Positions 25,933 to 34,241 of a stretch of DNA of 64,000 bases are shown here, piece after piece. The notes beneath the pieces are model-generated. The model ran no database searches. It had not been told where the DNA came from and saw nothing but the letters and a program-made list of their open reading frames with translations. Source of the stretch: Myxococcales bacterium (lineage in GTDB: Bacteria > Myxococcota > Polyangia > Nannocystales > Nannocystaceae); the NCBI GenBank assembly GCA_016793465.1, contig JAEUJW010000075.1, positions 1 to 64,000 on the forward strand, read 5' to 3'. Numbering within the stretch: position 1 is the first letter of the stretch; every line of letters begins with the position of its first letter. The position numbers were made by a program, and so were the translations under genes.

Positions 25933-27987
25933 ATGTCTGACTTCTTCACAACCATCCTGATCGCCAACCGCGGCGAGATCGCCTGCCGCATCATCCGCAG
26001 CGCCCACGCCCTCGGCTACCGCTGCGTCGCCGTCTACAGCTCGGCCGACGAGGGCGCGCCGCACGTGCGCCTCGCCGACCGCGCCGTGCACATCGGCCCC
26101 GGCCCGGTCCGCGAGTCGTATTTGAACGTCGAGCGCCTGCTCGCCGCCGCCGAGGCCGCCGGCGCCGACGCGGTCCACCCCGGCTACGGCTTCCTGTCCG
26201 AGAACGCCGAGTTCGCGCAGGCGTGCCTCGACGCCGGCCTCGTGTTCATCGGCCCCAGCCCCGCCGCCATCGCCGCCATGGGCAACAAGGCCGCCGCCAA
26301 GCGGTCCATGATCGCCGCCGGCGTGCCCTGCATCCCTGGCTTTCAGGACAGCTCCGAGCAGTCCAACGCGCGCCTGATCGCCGAGGCCCACAAGATCGGC
26401 TTCCCAATTTTGATCAAGGCCGCGGCCGGCGGCGGCGGTCGGGGCATGCGCATGGCCCACTCCGCCGAGGGCCTGTCCGCCGCGATCGACTCGGCCCGCT
26501 CCGAGTCCGAGTCCGCGTTCGGCAGCGGCGAGCTGATCCTCGAGCGCGCCATCATGGACGGCCGCCACGTCGAGATCCAGGTGTTCGGCGACTCGCACGG
26601 CCGCGTCATTCACCTCGGCGAGCGCGACTGCTCGGTCCAGCGCCGCCACCAGAAGGTCGTCGAGGAGTCGCCGTCGCCGGCCGTCACGCCCGAGCTGCGC
26701 GAGCGCATGGGCGTCGCCGCCGTCACCGCCGCCGCCTCGATCGGCTACGTCGGCGCCGGCACCGTCGAGTTCATGCTCGACGCCTCCGGCGCGTTCTACT
26801 TCCTCGAGATGAACACCCGCCTGCAGGTCGAGCACCCGGTCACCGAGCTCGTCACCGGCCTCGACCTGGTCGAGCTGCAGCTGCGCGTGGCCGCCGGCGA
26901 GCCGCTGCCGATCGCCCAGGACGAGCTGCGCATGCGCGGCCACGCGATCGAGGTCCGCCTCTACGCCGAGGACCCCTACGCCGGCTTCCTCCCGCAGTCC
27001 GGCCCCGTGCACGCCTGGCAGCCCGCCACCGGCGTCGGCGTGCGCGTCGACCACGGCGTGCGCAGCGGCCAGCAGGTCTCGCCGTTCTACGACCCGATGA
27101 TCGCCAAGGTCATCGCCCACGGCCGCGACCGCGACGAGGCCCGCCGCCGCCTCGTGCGCGCGCTCGGCGACACCGTGCTGCTCGGCCTGCCCAACAACAA
27201 GCAGTTCCTCGCCGACATCCTGCAGCACCCCGCGTTCGCCCGCGGCGAGGCGACCACCCGCTTCCTCGAGCACCACCTGCCCGACCTCCTGCGCCGCGAG
27301 CCCGACGCCCGCATGTGGGCCGTCGCCGCCGCCCTGTGGTGCACGCTCGGCCGCCCGAGCGAGCCCGAGTCGGCCTGGCGCAGCTCCGGCAAGTCCTCGT
27401 TCCCGCTCGAGCTCGCCACCGGTGAGGCCCGCGCTCGCCTCAGCGTCGAGCTCCACCACGACGGCGGCGCCAGCGTCGGCTTCTCCGCGCCGATCAAGCC
27501 CGCGAGCGCGAGCGGCGGCGCCATCCTGCTGCCGCCGAACCCGCTGCTCGTGCACATCGTCCAGCGCGACGGCCCGTTCGCCCGCGTGCGCGTCGGCGGC
27601 GTCGAGGAGACCGTGCACGCCACCATCGCCGAGGGCCGCCTGCACCTCGACCTGCGCGGCGTCACCCGCGAGTTCCACGAGCCCCCGCCCAAGGGCGCCG
27701 AGACCGGCGACGCCGCCGGCGGCGGCGACGGCAAGCTGCTCGCGCCGACCTCGGGCCGCGTGGTCGCCGTGCACGTCGCCCCCCGCGACCGCGTGCGCCG
27801 CGGCCAGACGCTCGTGGTGCTCGAGGCCATGAAAATCGAGAACGCCCTCGCCGTCGGCGTGTCCGGCACCGTCGTCGAGGTGAAGGTCGCCCCCGGCGAT
27901 CAGGTCCCGCAAGGCCGCCTGCTCGTCGTCGTCGACCCCGACGACAGCCCCGACGCCGGCGGCGCCAAGGTCGCCATCGCCGGCTGA
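25933..27987 (+). CDS. acyl-CoA carboxylase alpha subunit (biotin carboxylase + biotin carrier)
   Basis: A 684-residue protein. The biotin carboxylase domain (about residues 1-450) has ILIANRGEIACRIIRSA, HPGYGFLSENAEFA, KAAAGGGGRGMRMAH, FLEMNTRLQVEHPVTE and HAIEVRLYAEDP. A linker domain follows, then a C-terminal biotinyl domain with the carrier lysine in LEAMKIENA (about residue 635). With the beta subunit at 22270 it would form a complete 3-methylcrotonyl- or geranyl-CoA carboxylase. It is 19 bp behind the hydratase. Confidence 0.95.
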   Translation: MSDFFTTILIANRGEIACRIIRSAHALGYRCVAVYSSADEGAPHVRLADRAVHIGPGPVRESYLNVERLLAAAEAAGADAVHPGYGFLSENAEFAQACLDAGLVFIGPSPAAIAAMGNKAAAKRSMIAAGVPCIPGFQDSSEQSNARLIAEAHKIGFPILIKAAAGGGGRGMRMAHSAEGLSAAIDSARSESESAFGSGELILERAIMDGRHVEIQVFGDSHGRVIHLGERDCSVQRRHQKVVEESPSPAVTPELRERMGVAAVTAAASIGYVGAGTVEFMLDASGAFYFLEMNTRLQVEHPVTELVTGLDLVELQLRVAAGEPLPIAQDELRMRGHAIEVRLYAEDPYAGFLPQSGPVHAWQPATGVGVRVDHGVRSGQQVSPFYDPMIAKVIAHGRDRDEARRRLVRALGDTVLLGLPNNKQFLADILQHPAFARGEATTRFLEHHLPDLLRREPDARMWAVAAALWCTLGRPSEPESAWRSSGKSSFPLELATGEARARLSVELHHDGGASVGFSAPIKPASASGGAILLPPNPLLVHIVQRDGPFARVRVGGVEETVHATIAEGRLHLDLRGVTREFHEPPPKGAETGDAAGGGDGKLLAPTSGRVVAVHVAPRDRVRRGQTLVVLEAMKIENALAVGVSGTVVEVKVAPGDQVPQGRLLVVVDPDDSPDAGGAKVAIAG

Positions 27988-28020
27988 CCCCACACACACG
28001 CCCGTGCTATGGTCCCGACC

Positions 28021-28251
28021 ATGTCCGCGCACCTCCTCCTCGCCGAGCTCCTCGCGCTCCCCCTCGCCGATCGCCAGGCGATCCTCGAGAAGCTCCGCGA
28101 GTCGATCGAAAAGCCGGACTCGGTGCGCCAGGCGATCGAGGACGCCCAGTTCGCGGAGTGCGAGCGCCGCTGGCGACGCATCCAGTCCGGCGAGGACAAG
28201 ACGATCCCCTGGGAGGAAGTCCGCGCCGAGCTGCTCGCGGATATCGACTGA
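28021..28251 (+). CDS. putative antitoxin (addiction-module component type)
   Basis: A 76-residue helical protein (MSAHLLLAELLALPLADRQA) with a C-terminal RRWRRIQSGEDKTIPWEEVR, resembling the 'putative addiction module component' antitoxin family that precedes RelE/ParE toxins. An in-frame ATG at 28009 is an alternative start. The toxin-like gene starts 20 bp downstream. The pair lies between the biotin carboxylase and BKACE genes. Confidence 0.7.
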   Translation: MSAHLLLAELLALPLADRQAILEKLRESIEKPDSVRQAIEDAQFAECERRWRRIQSGEDKTIPWEEVRAELLADID

Positions 28252-28271
28252 CTTCCTCAACGAGGATATCG

Positions 28272-28574
28272 ATGCCCCATCGAATCGTGTTCAGCTCGCG
28301 CGCACGCGGTGATCTGCGTGGACATCGTGATTGGTACCGTAGCAAAGATCGCAGCCTCGCCCAGCGGTTCAATCGTGAAGCCTTGATGGCGCTGGACAGC
28401 CTCGCGGATAGCCCTCTGCGCTGGGCAGTATGGCACCCAGCCGGCTATCGCAGGATCCTGCTCTCAGTCTTCCCTCATAGTATTGTCTGCCGAGTCGACG
28501 GCACCACGGTCACCGTCCTCGGTATTCTGCACCAACAACAAGACGCCGCCGCCCGCTTCCCCGAGGACCCATGA
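28272..28574 (+). CDS. putative RelE/ParE-family toxin
   Basis: A 100-residue protein with the RelE/ParE layout: FSSRARGDLRGHRDWYRSKD (N-terminal helices), AQRFNREALMALDSLADSPL, then the beta-strand core YRRILLSVFPHSIVCRVDGT and VTVLGILHQQQD. These toxins cleave ribosome-bound mRNA or inhibit gyrase. Codon use is visibly less GC-rich than in neighbours, consistent with a newcomer. Its stop overlaps the ATG of the BKACE gene (ATGA). Confidence 0.75.
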   Translation: MPHRIVFSSRARGDLRGHRDWYRSKDRSLAQRFNREALMALDSLADSPLRWAVWHPAGYRRILLSVFPHSIVCRVDGTTVTVLGILHQQQDAAARFPEDP

Positions 28575-29443
28575 CCGACAAGGCCATCGTCACCTGCGCC
28601 CTCACCGGCGTGCTCACCAACCCCAAGCAGCACAACGTGCCCGTCACCCCCGAGGAGATGGCCGCCGCCGCCAGGCAGGCCTACGACGCCGGCGCCGCGG
28701 TCGTGCACGTGCACTTTCGCCGCCAGGAGCCCGGCCTCGGCCACCTGCCGAGCTGGGACCCCGAGGTCGCGCTCGCCGTCAGCCAGGCCATCCGCGCCGC
28801 CTGCCCCGGCATCCTGTTCAACATGACGACCGGCGTGATGGGCCCCGACATCTCCGGCCCCGCCGCCTGCATGCGCGCCGTCCGTCCGGAGATCGCCGCC
28901 TGCAACGCCGGCAGCCTCAATTACTTAAAAGCCAAGTCCGACGGCACCTGGGCCTGGCCGCCGCTGCTGTTCGACAACCCCGTGGCCAAGGTCGAAGAGT
29001 TCCTCACTCTGATGAGAGAGCTCGGCACCGAACCCGAGTTCGAATGCTTCGACCTCGGCATCGTCCGCTCGGTCGGTCTATTCGTCGACGTCGGCCTGGC
29101 CCGCCGCCCGCACTACAACTTCGTGATGGGCGTCGCCTCCGGCATGCCCGTCGACCCCGAGCTGCTGCCGTTCCTGCGCAAGTACATCAAGCCCGACTGC
29201 CGCTGGGAGGTGACCGCCATCGGCCGCGAGGAAATCTGGCCGCTCCACCGCCGCACCGCCGAGCTCGGCGGCGACCTCCGCACCGGCCTCGAGGACACCT
29301 TCTATCTGCCCGACGGCAGCAAGGCCACGAGCAACGGCCAGCTCATCGAGGCGATCGTCGCCTGCGCCCGCGCGGCCGGCCGCGACATCGCCAGCCCCGC
29401 CGAGGCCCGCGCCCTGCACCACCTGCCCGCCGCGGCCGCCTGA
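28571..29443 (+). CDS. BKACE family (DUF849) beta-keto acid cleavage enzyme
   Basis: A 290-residue TIM-barrel BKACE. It would condense a beta-keto acid with acetyl-CoA to give acetoacetate and an acyl-CoA. The Zn-binding HVHFR follows VVHVH near residue 46, and FECFDLG, WEVTAIGRE and GLEDTFYLPDG match the family's active-site strands. It starts in ATGA overlap with the toxin gene. Position in an acyl-CoA cluster suggests it handles a keto-acid intermediate; the specific substrate is unknown. Confidence 0.9.
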   Translation: MTDKAIVTCALTGVLTNPKQHNVPVTPEEMAAAARQAYDAGAAVVHVHFRRQEPGLGHLPSWDPEVALAVSQAIRAACPGILFNMTTGVMGPDISGPAACMRAVRPEIAACNAGSLNYLKAKSDGTWAWPPLLFDNPVAKVEEFLTLMRELGTEPEFECFDLGIVRSVGLFVDVGLARRPHYNFVMGVASGMPVDPELLPFLRKYIKPDCRWEVTAIGREEIWPLHRRTAELGGDLRTGLEDTFYLPDGSKATSNGQLIEAIVACARAAGRDIASPAEARALHHLPAAAA

Positions 29444-29493
29444 GCCTCCATCGTCCCATGGCCCCCCTCCCCCCCGCGTGATACCGTAGCCCC

Positions 29494-29769
29494 ATGCCCG
29501 ACGACAGCCGCCCCAGCCGCCCTCCGCGCGCCGCCGCGGCCCCGCTCGCGCCGCCCGACGCTATCGACGACTCCGCCGACCGCCCGTCGTTCCCCTGCGG
29601 CGACCCGAGCTGCAGCTATTGTGAAAACCTGCTCGCCGGGTTCCGCCAGCAGATCCAAGACATCGACGAGGGCCGCGACCCCGGCATGCCGCTCGAAGAA
29701 TTCATGGCCTTGCTCCGCACCCCGCTGTCCCCCGAGGAGCTCGCCGAGCTCGATCAATACGACGACTGA
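29494..29769 (+). CDS. small acidic protein, possible antitoxin
   Basis: A 91-residue acidic protein. A Pro/Ala-rich start is followed by a Cys cluster (FPCGDPSCSYCENL; three Cys within nine residues) and a helical C-terminus (LSPEELAELDQYDD). No known family. It sits 35 bp before a RelE/ParE-like gene, the usual antitoxin place, but its sequence gives no independent proof. Confidence 0.55.
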   Translation: MPDDSRPSRPPRAAAAPLAPPDAIDDSADRPSFPCGDPSCSYCENLLAGFRQQIQDIDEGRDPGMPLEEFMALLRTPLSPEELAELDQYDD

Positions 29770-29804
29770 CGTGCATCTCGCGGCTCTGCGGTTACCCTTG
29801 CAAG

Positions 29805-30113
29805 GTGTGCCAGGAAGGCCCCTACACGCTCGTCGTCCGCCCGGGCGCTCGCAGAGACGTTCGCCGTAAACAACGATATCTCGAACGAGAAAATCCGCAT
29901 ATCGCCCAGGTCTTCTTGGACGACATCGGCCGCGCCCTCGCCATCATCGCAGAGGCGCCTCGACGCTGGGCCGAGTGGATATGTGGCATTCATCGCTACC
30001 CGCTCCTGCGATTCCACGTCACCATCTACTATCGCATCCTCGACGCCGAGGTGCACATCCTCCGCGCGCTCGACCCGCGACGTCACCCTGACACCTGGCG
30101 CCGCCCCCCGTGA
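29805..30113 (+). CDS. putative RelE/ParE-family toxin
   Basis: A 102-residue protein from a GTG start. The pattern YTLVVRPGARRDVRRKQRYLE, QVFLDDIGRALAIIAEAPRR, CGIHRYPLLRFHVTIYYRIL and VHILRALDPRRHPDTW is that of ParE/RelE toxins. GC content in parts (AAACAACGATATCTCGAACG) is lower than in neighbours. A small acidic gene precedes it. It ends 15 bp before the next acyl-CoA dehydrogenase. Confidence 0.75.
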   Translation: MCQEGPYTLVVRPGARRDVRRKQRYLERENPHIAQVFLDDIGRALAIIAEAPRRWAEWICGIHRYPLLRFHVTIYYRILDAEVHILRALDPRRHPDTWRRPP

Positions 30114-30128
30114 TATCCTGCCCGGTGC

Positions 30129-31262
30129 ATGTCCACCATCACCCCGGACGACCGCGCCGCCCTGCGTGACATCCTGCGCCGGTTCGTCGACCGCGAGCTC
30201 ATGCCGCACATCGAGGCCTGGGAGGAGGCCGGCGAGTTCCCGCGCGAGCTGTACGCGCGGGCGGGCGAGCTCGGCGTGCTCGGCCTCGGCTTCCCGGAGG
30301 AGCTCGGCGGCACGGCGGGCGACAGCACCTCGGTCATCCACCTGTGCGAGGAGCTCGCGCGCACCGGCTCGGGCGGCCTGATCGCCGGCCTGTTCAGCCA
30401 CGGCATCGGCCTCCCGCCGATCCTCAACCTCGGCAGCGACGAGCAGAAGCAGCGCTACATCCCCGACGTCCTGTCCGGCCGCAAGATCGCCGCCCTCGCC
30501 ATCAGCGAGCCGTCCGGCGGCTCCGACGTCGCCAATTTAAAGACCGTCGCCCGCCGCGACGGCGACCACTACGTCGTGCACGGCGCCAAGATGTTCATCA
30601 CCTCCGGCATGCGCGCCGACCTGTTCACCGTCGCCGTGCGCACCGGAGCGCCGGGCCTCGGCGGCGTCTCGCTGCTGGTCGTCGAGCGCGGCACCCCCGG
30701 CTTCACCCAGACCCCGCTGAAGAAGATGGGCTGGTGGTGCAGCGACACCGCCGCGCTCTACTTCGACGAGTGCCGGGTCCCCGCCGCCAACCTGCTCGGC
30801 AGCGAGAACCACGGCTTCCTCGGCATCATGCAGAACTTCAACCGCGAGCGCATCATGCTCGCGGCCATGGCCGTGGCGTTCTCGCAGGTCTGCGTCGACG
30901 AGGCCCTGGCCTACGCGCGCGAGCGCGAGACCTTCGGCAAGCCGCTCGTCACCCGTCAGGTGATTCGGCACAAGCTGGTCGACATGGCCACGCGCATCCA
31001 CCCGGTCCGCACCTGGCTATACGACCTCGCGCGCCGCGTCGACGCCGGCGAGTGGCCGATCGCCGAGATCTGCATGCTGAAGAACGCCGCCACCGCCTGT
31101 GTCGAGTTCTGCGCCAAAGAGGGCGTGCAGATCTTCGGCGGCGCTGGTTACATGCGTGGCACCAAGGTCGAGCGGATCTACCGCGAGACCAAGGTGCTGG
31201 CGATCGGCGGCGGCGCCGAAGAAATCATGAAGGACCTCGCCGCCCGCCAGCTCGGCTGGTAA
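30129..31262 (+). CDS. acyl-CoA dehydrogenase
   Basis: A 377-residue acyl-CoA dehydrogenase with LGVLGLGFPEELGGTAGD, LAISEPSGGSDVANLKT, MFITSGMRADLF and ERETFGKPLVTRQV. The candidate catalytic Glu is in FNRERIM, and the C-terminus has IFGGAGYMRGTKVERIYRE. It is distinct from the enzyme at 23926 and is followed by an acyl-CoA synthetase 43 bp downstream, so the two may activate and then oxidise one substrate. Confidence 0.92.
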   Translation: MSTITPDDRAALRDILRRFVDRELMPHIEAWEEAGEFPRELYARAGELGVLGLGFPEELGGTAGDSTSVIHLCEELARTGSGGLIAGLFSHGIGLPPILNLGSDEQKQRYIPDVLSGRKIAALAISEPSGGSDVANLKTVARRDGDHYVVHGAKMFITSGMRADLFTVAVRTGAPGLGGVSLLVVERGTPGFTQTPLKKMGWWCSDTAALYFDECRVPAANLLGSENHGFLGIMQNFNRERIMLAAMAVAFSQVCVDEALAYARERETFGKPLVTRQVIRHKLVDMATRIHPVRTWLYDLARRVDAGEWPIAEICMLKNAATACVEFCAKEGVQIFGGAGYMRGTKVERIYRETKVLAIGGGAEEIMKDLAARQLGW

Positions 31263-31294
31263 CTCCGTACCCTCGCTCCACCGCACCGATCACC

Positions 31295-31300
31295 GGGAGG
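31295..31300 (+). promoter_or_regulatory. ribosome binding site of acyl-CoA synthetase
   Basis: GGGAGG, 5 nt before GTG 31306, decides the GTG start. Confidence 0.8.
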
Positions 31301-31305
31301 ACCCC

Positions 31306-33093
31306 GTGGCCAACGACTCGATCCCCGCCCGCTTCTTCGCCACCGCCCGCAACCGCGGCGGCGCCTCTGCCGTCCACACCCGCACCGCCGCCGGCTGGCA
31401 GCCGCTCTCGTGGACCGACTACGCCGCCCTCGTGCGCCGCGTCGGTCGAGCGCTCATCGCCCTCGGCGTGCCGTTCGGCCAGGCCACCTGCATCCTCGGC
31501 TACAACCGCCTCGAGTGGGTCGCCTTCGCCGTCGGCACCATGGCCGCCGGCGGCGTCCCGGCCGGCATCTACACCACCTGCTCGCCGTCGGAGACGCAGT
31601 ACATCATCGAGCACGCCGAGGCCTCGGTCGTGCTCGTCGAGAACCGCGAGCAATACCAAAAGATCGCCCAGGAGCGCCACCGCCTGCCCGGCCTGAAGCA
31701 CATCGTGCTCATGCAAGGCGCCCGCGTCGACGGCGACCCCATGGCCCTCACCTGGGAGGAGTTCCTCGCCCGCGGCGACGCCACCAGTGAAGCGGCCCTC
31801 GACGAGCGAACCCGCCGGATCGACGAGGACGACTCCGCCGCGTATATCTACACCTCCGGCACCACCGGCCCGCCGAAGGCCGTGATGATCACCCACCGCA
31901 ATTGCGTGTGGACCGCCGAGGGCATCGGCCGCGCCCTCGACCTCCGGCCCGACTATTGCTCGCTGTCGTATCTGCCGCTCTCGCACATCGCCGAGCAGGT
32001 CTTCACGATCCACGGCCCCGCCGTGCTCGGCAACGCGGTCTACTTCGCCGAGGCGCTCGAGAAGCTGCGCGACAACCTGCTCGAGGTCCAGCCCCACGTG
32101 TTCTTCGGCGTGCCGCGCGTGTGGGAGAAGTTCCACGCCGCCCTCAGCGCCCGCCTCTCGCAGGCCACCGGCGTGAAGGCCCGCCTGCTGGCCTGGGCCC
32201 GCGGCGTCGCCCGCGACGTGCACGCCCGCAAGAACCGCGGCCAGCAGCCCTCGGCCGTGCTGGCCCTGCAGTACAGGCTCGCCAACAAGCTGATCTTCGG
32301 CAAGCTGAAGCCCGCGATCGGCTTCGGTCGAATCAAGCTGTGCTCGTCGGGCGCCGCGCCGATCGCCGCCGAGGTGCTCGAGTTCTTCGCCAGCCTCGAC
32401 ATCGTCATCCACGAGGTCTACGGCCAGTCCGAGGACACCGGCCCGACCAGCACCAACCTGCCCGGCCGGACCAGGTTCGGCAGCGTCGGCCAGCCGTTCC
32501 CCGGCGTCGAGGTCCGCCTCGGCGAGGACGGCGAGATCCTCGTCCGCGGCAACAACGTCTTCAAGGGCTACTTCAAGGACAAGGCCGCCACCGACGCCAC
32601 GCTCGTCGACGGCTGGCTGCACTCGGGCGACCTCGGCAGCTTCGACGCCGACGGATATCTCCACATCACCGGACGCAAGAAGGAGATCTTAATTACCGCC
32701 GGCGGCAAGAACATCGCCCCCAAGAACATCGAGGCCGCGCTGAAGAATCACCCGCTGATCGAGGAGGCCGTGGTCATCGGCGACCGCCGCCACTTCATCA
32801 GCGCCCTGCTCGCGCTCGACGCCGCCGCGACCGCCAAGTGGCTGACCGACCGCGGCCACTCCGCCGCGGGCCCGCTGCACGAGCACCCCGAGGTGCTGGC
32901 CGAGCTCGGCCGCGGCGTCGAGCAGGCCAACGGGGAGTTCGCCCGCGTCGAGCAGGTGCGCAAGTTCCGGGTGCTCCCGCGCAGCCTGACCATCGACCAC
33001 GGCGAGCTCACCCCGACAATGAAGATCAAACGCCGCGTCGTCGACAAGAACTGGTCCGACCTGATCGAGTCGATGTACGCCGGCGGCGAGTGA
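31306..33093 (+). CDS. AMP-forming long-chain acyl-CoA synthetase
   Basis: A 595-residue ANL-superfamily ligase that adenylates a carboxylic acid and forms its CoA thioester. The P-loop YTSGTTGPPKAVMITHRN is near residue 182. EVYGQSEDTGPTS, GWLHSGDLGSFDADGYL and GRKKEILITAGGKN are the A5, A7 and A8-type motifs, and the C-terminus has the catalytic Lys region (LTPTMKIKRR). Size and the NLEWV/TCSPSETQYIIEH features fit the long-chain 'bubblegum' type. Likely end of the plus-strand catabolic run. Confidence 0.93.
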   Translation: MANDSIPARFFATARNRGGASAVHTRTAAGWQPLSWTDYAALVRRVGRALIALGVPFGQATCILGYNRLEWVAFAVGTMAAGGVPAGIYTTCSPSETQYIIEHAEASVVLVENREQYQKIAQERHRLPGLKHIVLMQGARVDGDPMALTWEEFLARGDATSEAALDERTRRIDEDDSAAYIYTSGTTGPPKAVMITHRNCVWTAEGIGRALDLRPDYCSLSYLPLSHIAEQVFTIHGPAVLGNAVYFAEALEKLRDNLLEVQPHVFFGVPRVWEKFHAALSARLSQATGVKARLLAWARGVARDVHARKNRGQQPSAVLALQYRLANKLIFGKLKPAIGFGRIKLCSSGAAPIAAEVLEFFASLDIVIHEVYGQSEDTGPTSTNLPGRTRFGSVGQPFPGVEVRLGEDGEILVRGNNVFKGYFKDKAATDATLVDGWLHSGDLGSFDADGYLHITGRKKEILITAGGKNIAPKNIEAALKNHPLIEEAVVIGDRRHFISALLALDAAATAKWLTDRGHSAAGPLHEHPEVLAELGRGVEQANGEFARVEQVRKFRVLPRSLTIDHGELTPTMKIKRRVVDKNWSDLIESMYAGGE

Positions 33094-33110
33094 CGTCCCG
33101 CGGCGGGACG
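33094..33110. terminator. hairpin between convergent genes
   Basis: A perfect 7-bp stem (CGTCCCG / CGGGACG, loop CGG) fills the 19-bp gap between the acyl-CoA synthetase stop and the stop of the convergent LDLa-like lipoprotein. A bidirectional terminator is likely. Confidence 0.6.
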
Positions 33111-33112
33111 GG

Positions 33113-34207
33113 TCAGTTGCGGCAGTCCGCCTCGTCCGACCCGTCCACGCAGTCGGCGACGCCGTCGCACTGCCACGACTCGGGGATCGTCATGCCGTTG
33201 CTGCACATGAAGCTCGGGCAGTCCGCCTCGTCCGACTGATCCATGCAGTCGGGGTCGGGGTCGAACTCGCAGCACTGATAGAACCCGTCGCAGCGGTACG
33301 ACTCGGGGATCTCCAGCCCGTTCGTGCACAGGAACACCGCACAGCCCGCCGCCGAGCCCTCGTCCGAGCCGTCCGGGCAGTCCTTGGCGCCGTTGCACTT
33401 CTGGCCCTCGAGGATCATCGACCCGTTCATGCACATGAACGTCGCGCAGTCGATCTCGTCCGAGCCGTCAGGGCAGTCGGGCGACCCGTCGCACTGGCTC
33501 GTGCCCGGGATGTAGCCGTTGCCGTCGGCGCAGGTGAACGAGTCGGGGCACGAGGACTCGTCCGACTCGTCCGCGCAGTCGACGTTGAAGTCGCACGTCC
33601 ACTCCTCCGGGATGGTCTCGCCCGAGCCGCAGGCGAACGGCGGCTTCATCTCGCAGACCAGCTCGACCTCGCCGATCGCCGCCTTCGGCGGGCCCACGCA
33701 CGCCCCGATCGCCTCGAAGTACGGGTTCATGCAGGCCGCGAAGGCCGCGTCGCCCATCGCGCACGAGACCCCCGCGAGGCACGCCAGCGCCATCGCCTGC
33801 ACCGGCGTCGCGCACGCGAGCCCGGCCGCGATCTCCGGGTACTTCGCGTACGCCTCGCACGTGCACTCGTCGGTCGCCGGCCCGTCGTCGAATTGCTCGA
33901 GGCACGCGCCGACGTCCGGGAAGTTGCCCTGCTCGACCAGGCAGGTGCACTGCGCCTCGACCAGCTGCTGGCCATTATTAAAGCTCTCGCGGCACAGGGC
34001 CTCGAGGCCGCCGCCCGTCGTGCCTCCGGTCGAAGGGTCGTCCCCCGTCTCGCTCGTCGGCACGTCCTCGGTCGGCGAAACCTCGCTCGTCGACGTCGTC
34101 GCCGGCTCCGCCCCCGTCGAGCCCTCCGCCTGCTCGCCGCCCTTGCACGCCGTCACCAGCAGCGCGAAGGCACCGAGCTTCCAGACAACGCTGCACCTGC
34201 GAGTCAT
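33113..34207 (-). CDS. lipoprotein with LDL-receptor-class-A-like repeats
   Basis: A 364-residue predicted lipoprotein. Signal MTRRCSVVWKLGAFALLVTAC carries lipobox VTAC, followed by a short Thr/Gly/Ser/Glu linker and a Cys-rich domain (about residues 65-185). The C-terminal half has five tandem repeats (about 195-364) of the form FxC..G..IP..W.CDG..DC.DGSDE..C. This is the LDLa consensus, including the Ca-binding acidic loop, but each repeat lacks Cys 1 and Cys 3, which pair with each other in LDLa; Cys 2, 4, 5 and 6 remain. Repeat 4 has an extra Cys pair. Likely a surface Ca-dependent binding protein. The start at 34207 gives the better signal; ATG at 34225 is in frame. Confidence 0.82.
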   Translation of the reverse strand: MTRRCSVVWKLGAFALLVTACKGGEQAEGSTGAEPATTSTSEVSPTEDVPTSETGDDPSTGGTTGGGLEALCRESFNNGQQLVEAQCTCLVEQGNFPDVGACLEQFDDGPATDECTCEAYAKYPEIAAGLACATPVQAMALACLAGVSCAMGDAAFAACMNPYFEAIGACVGPPKAAIGEVELVCEMKPPFACGSGETIPEEWTCDFNVDCADESDESSCPDSFTCADGNGYIPGTSQCDGSPDCPDGSDEIDCATFMCMNGSMILEGQKCNGAKDCPDGSDEGSAAGCAVFLCTNGLEIPESYRCDGFYQCCEFDPDPDCMDQSDEADCPSFMCSNGMTIPESWQCDGVADCVDGSDEADCRN

Positions 34208-34241
34208 GGGTCGGCACTGTGACACGCCGGCCCGCGGGCTG

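Noticed and set aside
29494..30113. Second pair as a certain toxin-antitoxin system
   Set aside because: The toxin pattern is good but the upstream partner has no recognisable antitoxin motif, so it is called only tentatively.
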